Assembly (NCBI RefSeq): GCF_963678975.1
Contig: NC_089275.1
Span: 15,760,220 to 15,824,219, forward strand
Length of the DNA stretch: 64,000 nucleotides
Origin: Dysidea avara
Taxonomy: Eukaryota; Porifera; Demospongiae; Dictyoceratida; Dysideidae
Direction: 5' to 3'
Shown: positions 10,201 through 50,796 of the stretch, piece after piece
How positions within the stretch are numbered: position 1 is the stretch's first letter
Layout of the letters: each line of letters opens with the position of its first letter
Translations under genes and position numbers: made by a program
The notes under the pieces: generated by a model
Told to the model about the DNA's origin: nothing
The model's input: the letters and a program-made list of their open reading frames with translations, nothing else
The model's database searches: none

Positions 10201-11110
10201 CTTGAATTCTGTTCAGGGTGACTGCTCTATTAGGATGACTGCTCTATTAGAGTATCTCGATCTCGCACTTGCTACACCAAGTTGGATTTCGTGTTATAAC
10301 TCCGTGGCTTTAAGTCTGATTCTTCTACACCATTGAAGAGCCTTTCTAAGATGATAACTCCATCTGTACAGCGATTTTGAAAGCATTACCCCAAGCGGTT
10401 TACCTGGTAGGCGTGGCAAGCATAATAATAATAATAATAAAAAAATAAAAATATTAAAAATTAGCTAATCTCGATTGCGTAATTGTTACACACTGTTGAT
10501 TTTTTCGCTGTATCTTCCTGGTTTTTAGCTCGATTTCTTTCAAACCACAAAAGGTTTGAGGTTCAATAGTTAACCTATTCACCCACCGATTTTCAGCTTC
10601 TTCCCATACGCGGTTTACCCTGTAGGCGTGACAACATATTGGTGTTATTTTTCGTGCATAATCGCTCATAGCTCTTTGTCTGTTTATGGTATTCCAGCCA
10701 AAGTTGGTACCGAGATGCGCCTTTATACCCCCCTTCTGTGTGCCAAATTTCAAGGCAATCGGATAACGCGTTCGAGTTTTATAGCAGATTTTGTAAGTGT
10801 GCGACAAGAAAAAGAAAAATAACAAGAAGAAGAGAGAAAAAACGAAGAAACTCAGCCAATTTTTGAAGTCGCATATCTCGGGAACGCGCGAAGCGATTTC
10901 GCTCAAATTTGGAATGTAGAGTGCTGCAGTTGGGGGGCATGTCCACAGCAAAAATCGTCTTGTTTCATCAAGGAAGCACAGAGCTACGGAGGTGCGAAAA
11001 TTGCGTTTTCTTTCTTCCTGTCAATATATTCACGGGTGTTACGCGCCGGCTTCTTGGGCCGCACGACACACTACCGTGTGTCTTGATTAGACTTATAATT
11101 GGCCCCAAAA
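10201..11110 (+). repeat. Probable dispersed repeat, non-coding
   Basis: Two copies of the motif GACTGCTCTATTAG lie at 10220-10255. They are followed by an (ATA)n/A-rich tract near 10424-10450 and an AAGAAAAAG-rich stretch near 10805-10845. GC-richer sequence with CpGs (for example TCTCGGGAACGCGCGAAGCG) lies near 10875. The frame 10909-11124 is open but shows no domain. Composition and position next to the satellite suggest a transposon fragment. I cannot prove dispersal from this window alone. Confidence 0.4.
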
Positions 11111-12907
11111 TACACGGATCGTAAACAGTTTCTTGTTCAAACTGATAATGTATACTTCCTACTGTTTGGAAGAAGATTCCAAAATCCAAATTAAACATGC
11201 TATCATAACCAGTGGTTATCATATGATCCTTATTATGGTATCCCCTTAATGAATGCCTTAATGACTAAATACGGTAAGTACTGTACACATGTTAATACAC
11301 ATTCAAACATGATGTAGTAGGATATCAAACTGACAAATAAAAGTTTAATGCCCCAAAACCTCACACTACTGAAAATTTATATTACGCAGTAACATAATGT
11401 TCAAAACCATAATTTTGTACAGAATTCAATAATACAATGAACCAATTACTTTTCCAAGTTTCATATTATTTCCTCAACATAGAGAATTTCATTGTAGCCA
11501 CATAGACTGTAGCTACAACTGTTTCAGATTTACAATTAGGTTGAAACTCTTTGTCAACTGAACCCTACGTACCTCTATAATCATTTTCAATACAAAAACA
11601 AATCCTTGTTGCATGCAATTCCAATTAGCTAACAATTATCAATACCCTGCATGCTCACTGGATTACCTTACTCACACTGAAAGAATTGGTTAACAAGTAT
11701 TGAATTTTCTGAAAGTACATTAATAGTAAGATTAAAATTTAATATAGATTTGGAGTTTAGTTTCATGACACTTTGACATCATAATTTTGGTACCTAATCA
11801 CTGAAATGTAGCAACAAATCAACTACAAGAGTTGTAAGCATTTGTAACTAACAACTCAATGTTTGGTGATATGTACAACTGTATGGTGAATTCTATCCTA
11901 CTGTGGAACATTTAGGATATCATTTTCCTTTCGTACACGGTATTCTTGAAGGTGATTTAATTAGATAAATAAATTATGAATAATGTAGAAAATTGTATCT
12001 TCTAAGTTGGAATTATTTATTAACTACTAAAGTAAACCTCCAATCAAGGAATAGTTAAGAAAAATTAAACAAAGTGGAAGGAAAGCAGCTAAGGAAGGTT
12101 CTGAGTCCCAAATATTATGCATCTCCCACTCCAAAATTGTCACTTACAACTGTAACTAACTTATACTTAGCATAGGCAACAGCTACCTAAATTCTGTAAA
12201 CTTTTATCAAAGTGACACACACCTACAGTGTACAGGATGAATCTTTAAAAAGCAAGTTGGCAAACATTTATCATGATATCATGATAAGGCCACATAAACT
12301 TAATTATTAGTTTCTCATCCCCTCTTGCATCACCGTTTTTCTGACCTAATCAATTTTTTTACTATCACTGGTGGCTGAGTGCAGTCATCCAGCACTTTTA
12401 AAAGTTGGTACCTTTCTAGAGCAGTCTAAGACAGTTGCATTCTGAGTCGTTTTTAGCTAGTTAAATCTAGTTAGTATAATTATACTAAAAATATATAATA
12501 TTAAAAATCCGTCCTCCCGTACTGACATTTTAAATAAATGAGGATAAGAAACTCATTATTAAGTTTATGAGTCCTAACATACAATTTGTTAAAAGGTATA
12601 AATGTTTCAACACAAAGTATACATATTCTGATTTCTTTGTTTTCTTGTTTTATTCTCACTAATTTCTATGACTGTATATTATTATTATTGTACAATTAGC
12701 ATTACTGAAGTAGTGGAACTGTGTTGTATCTGCCATAATTGTCTAATTGTGTCATCTGTGCGTTTGGTGCCCGGTTTTAGTTTTTCAGCCCTTAGAGGTC
12801 TAGCTGGATAAGTTGGAGGTCTAACTAGAGAAGTTTAACAGGATAAACTGTCGTCAGTTTTTAGCTGCTGCTAGAGAAACTGTCATAAGCTGCTTGACTG
12901 AGATCAG
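11111..12907. other. AT-rich interior of the foldback element, no gene seen
   Basis: About 1.8 kb of AT-rich sequence lies between the satellite side and the captured gene piece. I see no long ORF, splice pattern, tRNA or tandem repeat. It is either unique cargo of the element or old host sequence. Confidence 0.5.
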
Positions 12908-15523
12908 TTTTTTTTCTTTATAATTATGCATTCCCTTAACAACGTTCCACTAGCTATAGTTTGATCATACTTTGTATCAGTACATTGAAACCACACTAAT
13001 AAGGCATCTATTGAGATGGTTTTATTAATGAAGCATGTCTTACTGTAACTACATTTCAATAATATTTTTAATGTGATGAGGTTGGTTACCTATTCTAGAA
13101 GTGCCAGCCATGTGAGATTTCACTGTAACTATGTAATCTGTAGTTATCTAGTAATTAGAAAATTTATTTTGTCAATGTTCCAGAACTTGCAGGTCAATCA
13201 TCCAGTCAAGTTATTATCATAGCAATAGTGTTAGTATGTCAATAGGTAGGAAGCAAGGAGGAGGTGAGTTCTGAATGACCAGTAGTAGTGTAGAAAGAAC
13301 CTGAAGGTTTGCATAGGTGATTATCTTGTCAATAACAAAACTGCAATGTCTTAAACTGAACAATTCTAAACCTATGGTGATAAGATAGTACACATGCTGA
13401 TGATGGTACTGTACATCAATGGTATATAGTTTTAAGTTTACACTTGAAATCCATAAATTAATTTATTGTATTTATATGATATCCTGTATCATAATATACA
13501 ACTCATTGGTAGACTTCTACCTGGTCAGTGTAGAAAAGGGTTTCTTAACTTATCCATGCACTTTATTTAAAGCATGGCTTGCATATCCATGTGCCTATTC
13601 TTTTCCATTCATGACACTACAGCAGAGACCCCAGCCAGCAAGCCAACTGTTGAAGTGGTTACTGCAGTTATATCAGAAAAGGTAGAAAATCAACCACCAC
13701 CAGAAACAGATCAAAAGGAAATTGAAGATGTTTCTGACCAAACCAGAGACGGCACTGCTGCTGTTGAAGAGAGTACACAATCAGAAACTACTACAACTAT
13801 AGAAGTCACTGTTGATACAAGCAAAGCCGATGAGGTGGAGAGTACAAAAACTGAAGAAACAGAACAAGCAAAGGAACCTGAAGATACTACACAGACTTAC
13901 AAGGCTGGGTCTGAATTAGGGGATGCTGTACAATCAGTGGCAAAGGAACAAACTGAATATACTGAAACACCAAAAGAGTAAGAAGATGAACCAACAGCAG
14001 GTGAAGTAAGCATTTCAATCACTATGGCTACTGATGACCAGCAAATTGAGGTTACTACAACTGCAGCAGAGAAAGAAAAGTCTCCTACTCCAGAAAAGGA
14101 AAAGTCTCCTACTCCAGAGAAAGAAAGGTCTTCCTCCCCAGAAACAGATAAGTCTTCCTCTCCAGATAAAGAAAAATCTCCATCTCCAGATAAAGAGAAG
14201 TCTCTTTCTGCACCGTCAGCAGAAGATGCCGACAAGCGTCCAGAATCTTCTCAAAGCCAAGCTTCATCATCATCATCATCAAGCTCTTCATCTAGTCATC
14301 ACACTGAGGGAGAAGATAAAGATGATGAAGACACATCTCCTCAACCACCGGTGGCAGCTGGTGAAGGTGATGATAGTGGAGAAAACAATTAGCAGCTCAC
14401 GTTTGTAATGAGTACAACTTTAAGTATAGATTTTTTTGTTTCAACAAGTTTCTATTGAACACAGTCATAGGTCTTTATTTTTGAATTTGGTATAATATAG
14501 CTGCTATGTATGTAGCTGTATAAATACAACATTCTTGCATGTAGCAAATCAACAGTTTTCATTGTTATTTTTGTTACATTCTGTGTCGTAATTTAGTTGT
14601 GTGGCATGGATAAGTTATGATATATTTTTGTTTTCCGAGTCGTCAGTGGTGTGATTTTCCAAAGTAAAATGGAACTTGTTAGGTACGTACAATTACAGTT
14701 GATACTGTAACACACTAGAACTGGAATGGACAATGATTTTTGATTGTGATTGTAGTATATATAATTGGTGCAAAGGCTTTGTTTGTGTCAAAATCTAGAA
14801 AAAGTTGCAGTATAGATTGGCATTAGTTATTTTAGCATTTTTCATGTTTATAGCATACATTTTAGGCTGTTTTCAAGCCTTCAAAAATTCCTACAGCTTC
14901 TGGGGGTTGCACCCCCAGACTCCCCTGAAATTCTACTTTATATTACAGCAATAGTCATGCTGTTCCCTACTTGGTCCCACCTGAAGGTCATGTCTAGAAT
15001 CGCCACTGATTTCTACACAGCATGAAAATGTCCTACACATAGTGCCATGTGTAGGCATCATTCTTACAAAATAAATATTTCTTACAAAGATTCTTAACAT
15101 CATGCTTCCTATGTGAGGGTAAATTTTGTAGAGTTGTGCAATGACAAATTTAGACATACCTCGGTATTTCTTTTAAACTTATCTCGGTTATCTAACATCT
15201 CGATAATTGAAACAATTATTTGTTGTTATTAACTGTCAATATTAACCAGTAAAGAGAGCAAATTGCAGTTTGAAGAATACAAAAAAAGTAAAAATGCTAG
15301 TTTTAACAATGTTTCCAAGTGGTAGGAGAGTTGGAGCCCCCAGGAGGTGTCTACACCATTAGATATTCTTTGGTATACAAAAAAATTTTGGAAGTTTACT
15401 ATTATCTAGATGAATAAACCTGTCATCCTTATCTCGATAAGTCTTACGATATCTCAATAATCAGATATATCTAGATAATCGCACACCTCTAAAATTTTGC
15501 TACATCACTGCTAGGGTCCGCAA
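12908..15523 (+). pseudogene. Inverted partial copy of the PLC gene 3' end
   Basis: This segment is the reverse complement of parts of 17873-23690. Bases 12908-13606 match PLC intron sequence at about 23003-23690. Bases 13607-14392 match the last PLC exon (18991 to ~20008). Bases 14393-15523 match the 3' flank down to 17873. About 3 kb of the donor (20010-23003), with three full exons, is missing at a junction near 13607. The reading frame has a TAA stop at 13979-13981 where the PLC gene reads TCA (Ser). The 22-residue VEVVTAVISEKVE-type repeat is present once, against five times in PLC. It is a dead copy carried within the foldback element. Confidence 0.88.
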
Positions 15524-16154
15524 TCCGAAAAATCAACTTTCACAAATCGATCCCCCTACCATTGTGGGATCTTCATTGTAGTATCCCATTGCTAGATCCA
15601 CCATGAAACCGGAGGCACGGTTGTTGTCTTCACAGAACTATCGATTTTAGTATTTCGTGAGATGCAAAAATTATTTTTAAAATTTCGGGCTCCACACAAA
15701 GAACAGGATAGAACTTGCTGCTTAGCTAGATATTATCTAGAGTTAATGTAGTTAAAAAGTACGCACAGTAATAAGCAAATGATTCACTGGGTTCCCAACA
15801 CAGCACTGTTAAAAAGAACGTGTGTCCACCACACAAAATCTTGTGTGAAACACTTGCAACTTATTTCACACATTTCCTTGTGTGCTTAGCACACAAAATT
15901 TGTGTGGTGGGACCACATATTTTTGTGTACCCCGTACATGACTTTTGTGTGTCTAGCACATGACAGCCATGTGATGCATACATGATTTAGGTGTTTCCCC
16001 CACACTAGGTTCGTGTTATTTACCATAATACAATACCTTAAAGCAATAAAAAACATACAATAAAAGGTACAACTTGTGATGTATGTATTTGGTCTATTTT
16101 GTAGGCACCAGAATCAGGTGGGTAGGAGTAACATGGGCGGCTAGTCACAGACGA
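15524..16154. other. Spacer with imperfect TTGTGTG-rich repeats
   Basis: No gene is seen. From about 15823 to 15990 the motif ACACAAAATTTGTGTG and variants recur as imperfect palindromes, probably a small inverted-repeat element. The region separates the captured gene piece from the right terminal repeat. Confidence 0.5.
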
Positions 16155-17390
16155 GCTCAGCTGCAAACAAATCACCTGTACAGAATTCAACTACGAACAA
16201 ATCACCCTGTAGAGAGATCAGCTATAAGAAGTTACCTTGTAGATAGTTCAGCTACAAACAAATCTCCCTGTAGAGAGATCAGCTAGAAGAAATTACCTTG
16301 TAGAGAGTTCAGCTACAAAGAAACCACCATGTAGAGAGTTTAGCTGCAAAGAAATCACCCTGTAGAAAATTCTGCCAGAAACAAATTGCCCTGTAGAAAG
16401 ATCAGTTAGAAGAAGTTACCTTTTAGAGAGTTCAGCTACAAAGAAACCATTCTGTAAAGAGCTCAGCTGCAAACAAATCACCTATACAGAATTCAGCTAC
16501 AAACACATCACCCTGTAGAGAGATCAGCTAGAAGAAGTTACGTTGTAGATCGTTCAGCTACAAACAATTCACCCTGTAGAGAGAGCAATTAGAAGAAGTC
16601 ACCTTGTAGAGTGTTCAGTTACAAAGAAACCACCATGGAGATTTCTGTAATCAATATAATATTATGCGACCGGATTTGCGAAAAGGGGTCTTCCACACAC
16701 ATCCAATTCCGTAACCATTGGAGACCATAACTCAGTGTTCAAGTAACATACCAACCTGAAAATTTCACCACGTATTCAGCTATAGTGGTGCTCACCACTG
16801 TCCAAAATTCAAGGCAATAGCTCATTCCAATCTGACGTTATCAATTGTCAAAGTTGGCAAATTGGATGTGTGTGGAAGACCCCTTTTCACAAATCCGGTC
16901 ACATATGTATTATACAGTATATATAATTTGTACATTTACTGATAAAATATTTAAAGTACATCTACTTCATCTTTTCTTCTTCCTGTAGTAAAGAAAAAAA
17001 CATAGGTTTAAAAAGTCCCAAAGCTGGCCATAGGCCGGCTTTGGGGTATACAAATACAAAAAGAAATGAAATCTAATCCAAAACAGCCAAGCTGTAAAAA
17101 AAGTGTGCGGCCCTCAGAAAGGCTATGGTGAAAAAAGATGTGAAATCCAAGGTGGCGGCCAAGAAATGGCTGTGATGGTAGGTTAATGGTAAAAATTTTA
17201 ATAATGACAATTTAGGTAAATTTTGTGAAGCGGCACAAAAATTCACCTGAATTGTCGTTATTAAAATTTTTACCATTAACCTACCATCACAGCCATTTCT
17301 TGGCCGCCACCTTGGATTTCACATCTTTTTTCACCATAGCCTTTCTGAGGGCCGCACACATTTTTTACAGCTTGGCTGTTTTGGATTAGA
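16155..17390. repeat. Right terminal inverted repeat of the foldback element
   Basis: This is the inverted copy of 6056 to ~7275. Satellite units lie at 16155-16640, the inverted-repeat element at about 16664-16905, the spacer at 16906-17071 and the terminal hairpin at 17072-17390. By eye the spacers differ by only a few bases in about 165. The copy stops abruptly inside the satellite at its inner edge. Confidence 0.88.
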
Positions 17391-17398
17391 TAGTAATA

Positions 17399-17872
17399 TC
17401 GTGATATATTTCTGCACGATATATTGTGAAGCGAAACTCCAATACCGCCCAGCCCTAATAATCATTATAAAAACTATGCACGTTTTGTTATAACTCTAAT
17501 AGAGCAGTCAAGATTCTAATACTACTCTAATAAAGCAGTCAAGTAAACTTTTATTGATACTGTATCAAACAGTTATAAAACACAGCATTAATGGTCCAAA
17601 CACCAATCAATATATAGGATGTGCTAGGATAATCCTGTCAACATAAAAATTATAACTACTTATGCTGAAATTGAATATTATATAATAGCTTTAATAGGTA
17701 GCTTTGTGTGAAAGGCATCATGTGAATATCACATTACCTTTTCGCAAATCCAGCCACTGACATGGACACTGCAGTCAAGTGTTACTGAAAACACCATAGC
17801 AGCTACAGGCAACATGTTCAATATTCAATAAGAAGCCAAAATTGTAAGTTGTGGCAAGTTTTTCTCAAACCT
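17399..17872. other. Intergenic strip right of the foldback element
   Basis: This stretch holds two copies of the dispersed motif ACTCTAATAGAGCAGTCA (17493-17510, 17522-17540) and a TTTTCGCAAATCC remnant near 17740. No gene is present. Confidence 0.5.
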
Positions 17873-18990
17873 CAGCAGTGATGTAGCAAAATTTTAGAGG
17901 TGTGCGATTATCTAGATATATCTGATTATTGAGATATCGTAAGACTTATCGAGATAAGGATGACAGGTTTATTCATCTAGATAATAGTAAACTTCCGAAA
18001 TTTTTTTGTATACCAAAGAATATCTAATGGTGTAGACACCTCCTGGGGGCTCCAACTCTCCTACCACTTGGAAACATTGTTAAAACTAGCATTTTTACTT
18101 TTTTGTACTCTTCAAATTGCAATTTGCTCACTTTACTGGTTAATATTGACAGTTAACCACAACAAATAATTGTTTCAATAATCGAGATGTTAGATAACCG
18201 AGATAAGTTTAAAAGAAATACTGAGGTATGTCTAAATTTGTCATTGCACACCTCTACAAAATTTACCCTTGCATAGGAAGCATGATGTTAAGAATCTTTG
18301 TAAGAAATATTTATTTTGTAAGAATGATGCCTACACATGGCACTATGTGTAGGACATTTTCATGCTGTGTAGAAATCAGTGGCGATTCTAGACATGACCT
18401 TCAGGTGGGACCAAGTAGAGAACAGTATGACTATTGCTGTAATATAAAGTAGAATTTCAGGGGAGTCTGGGGGTGCAACCCCCAGAAGCTGCAGGAATTT
18501 TTGAAGGCTTGAAAACAACCTAACATTTATGCTATAAACATGAAAAATGCTAAAATAACTAATGCCAATCTATACTGCAACTTTTTCTAGATTTTGACAC
18601 AAAGCCTTTGCACCAATTATATATACTACAATCACAATCAAACATTATTGTCCATTCCAGTTCTAGTGTGTTACAGTATCAACTGTAATTGTACGTACCT
18701 AACAAGTTCCATTTTACTTTGGAAAATCACACCACTGACGACTCGGAAAACAAAAATATATCATAACTTATCCATGCCACACAACTAAATTACGACACAG
18801 AATGTAACAAAAATAACAATGAAAACTGTTGATTTGCTACATGCAAGAATGTTGTATTTATACAGCTACATACATAGCAGCTATATTATACCAAATTCAA
18901 AAATAAAGACCTATGACTGTGTTCAATAGAAACTTGTTGAAACGAAAAAAAATCTATAATTAAAGTTGTACTTATTACAAACGTGAGCTG
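17873..18990 (-). other. 3' flank of PLC, duplicated in inverted form
   Basis: This is downstream sequence of the PLC gene, present in inverse as 14393-15523. Frames at 18228-18452 and 14933-15157 encode near-identical 74-residue peptides only because the DNA is duplicated; neither shows a domain. A GGGGGTTGCACCCCC-type inverted motif near 18470 suggests an embedded repeat. Confidence 0.55.
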
Positions 18991-49454
<30,464 letters not shown>

Positions 49455-49691
49455 TCTCAGCACTACAGAGTTAGCCTCCCACCGCAAAGATCAAAGACCA
49501 ACTCCGGAAATCTTAGGCTTTTCCTTTAAAAGCGCGCCACACGCATGCGCGAGGTTTTCTTTAGCAACCGCCAGCATAGATTTGCCGCCAACAATCGCAG
49601 TTTGTCAGCAACAGCAAATTAATCTAGCTGCAAATGTGGTGAAGTAAATCTTGTTGCATTTACAAGAACAAAGTACTCTGACGACCAACCA
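49455..49691. promoter_or_regulatory. Divergent promoter of PLC and the downstream unknown gene
   Basis: Only 237 bp separate the two start codons, which point away from each other. The interval is GC-richer than average and contains CACGCATGCGCGAGG (49540-49553), a good match to the NRF1 palindrome, about 90 bp from the PLC ATG. No TATA box is evident, as is usual for NRF1-type housekeeping promoters. Confidence 0.65.
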
Positions 49692-50663
49692 ATGGCAATG
49701 AGCACGTTTCGTCCCCCACTCAGGAAACAGGCGGAAAATTTGTTTGATAGCTTGGAAGAGGGAGACCAGAGCAGCGTTGTAAGTCCAAGGCCAAGCCAGG
49801 AAGTACTGAGCTGCGGGTTTCTTCCACCAAGGCCGCAGAAAAAGACATTTCAGCCGCCATTGCGTGAACCAATTCAGTCACCTGGTCAAGAATTTATTAA
49901 CCGTATTCTGCACGGGGAAGATGACAGGTTTGAAGAAGCGCATCCCTTATCTCCTCAACAGTTTGAACTAGCACCTTATAATCCACCAAATACCAGCCAT
50001 GAGAACAACTCTGATGATCCTGACACGTCAAAAATTATTAGAAGAAAGCAGTACAATTATCACCTTGGCAACAGGGTTCGAGACAAAGGTGTTAATAAGC
50101 TAGCAAAGTTTCAAACTACAGTGTCCACTACTGGAAAGAAAACTCTAGGTAGTAACAGACAGACAGATGAGAATGTATCCAAGTTTAAGGTGTTTGAGTT
50201 TCCACTCTCTCAGGGTAAAGACGATAAACCAAAACTGGAGACTAAGAGGTGTGAGAGCTCCCTGGTACAAGTACGGTGGTTCATACACGTGTTAACTGTC
50301 TTGTTTATATATAATTCCAGCAGTGTGTTAGTGCAGACATTTGTGAAACCATAAGGAGAGCTAGGCAAGAGATTAGGGAAATACGAGAGAGGTATGCAGC
50401 CAAGAAAACAATATTAGGTAAATTTGTGAGACTCATAATTCATGTTATGTTGGTACATTGGTAGATTTTGCACATCGGAAACCTTACTTGCGAAATAACC
50501 GATATCCATTAAAAGTATCTGTGCAATTCCTAACCAATTACTCAGACAAGAGTCAGGTAAGAAATATATACCAATCAACTATGTTTCAAATTCTTGTCAA
50601 ACTTTACAGCCACATGAAGCTACAATGCAAGATTCAGCAAAAGTGCTTTCACATGAAGAATAA
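49692..50663 (+). CDS. Unknown small basic protein, 273 aa, four exons
   Basis: Exons 49692-50270, 50321-50417, 50465-50556 and 50610-50663 join in frame across introns of only 50, 47 and 53 bp, and end in TAA. I do not recognise the family. The N-terminal half is Pro/Ser-rich and has a repeated motif, FRPPLRK (6-12) and FQPPLRE (53-59). Residues near 130-180 are Lys-rich. The second exon encodes a charged helix (ETIRRARQEIREIRERYAAK). There is no signal peptide or membrane segment, so it is probably cytosolic, nuclear or cytoskeletal. A second ATG lies two codons downstream. It shares a divergent promoter with PLC. Confidence 0.82.
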
Positions 50664-50762
50664 AATTAAACATGCAATTCTGTGCTCCAATATACATGAT
50701 AACTGTTATAGATTTGAACTGTATTTCCGATTTAAAAGTATTTCATGTAGCGGTTATAAATA

Positions 50763-50770
50763 TCACGTGA
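50763..50770. promoter_or_regulatory. TCACGTGA palindrome upstream of aph-1
   Basis: A perfect E-box/CLEAR-like octamer lies 27 bp before the aph-1 ATG, in the 133 bp separating it from the stop of the upstream gene. bHLH-Zip factors (USF, MITF/TFEB) bind this motif in animals; function here is inferred. Confidence 0.45.
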
Positions 50771-50796
50771 TTATTCTAATTGTAGCGCATTATAAA

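Larger units (their letters stand above)
6048..17398. mobile_element. Giant foldback-type element, 11.3 kb, with 8-bp TSD
   Basis: The direct repeat TAGTAATA lies at 6048-6055 and 17391-17398. Between them the ends 6056 to ~7275 and ~16155 to 17390 are inverted copies of each other. Each copy has, from outside in, a hairpin of about 320 bp starting TCTAATCCAAAACAGCC, a ~165-bp spacer, a ~235-bp inverted-repeat element, and satellite of about 30-bp units. The inner flanks of the hairpins (TTTCATTT on the left) do not carry the 8-bp repeat, so it belongs to the whole segment. Long terminal repeats built from subrepeats recall Drosophila FB/Galileo elements. No transposase is recognisable inside. 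It carries a broken copy of the neighbouring PLC gene. Confidence 0.7.

Noticed and set aside
14034-14408. Alternative frame in the captured copy (and 18975-19328 in PLC) rich in Lys/Leu/Gln
   Set aside because: It is an out-of-frame shadow of the repetitive Ser/Pro/Glu-coding exon.
14933-15157. Conserved-looking 74-residue frame also found at 18228-18452
   Set aside because: The similarity is explained by the inverted DNA duplication; no Met-to-stop conservation beyond it and no domain.
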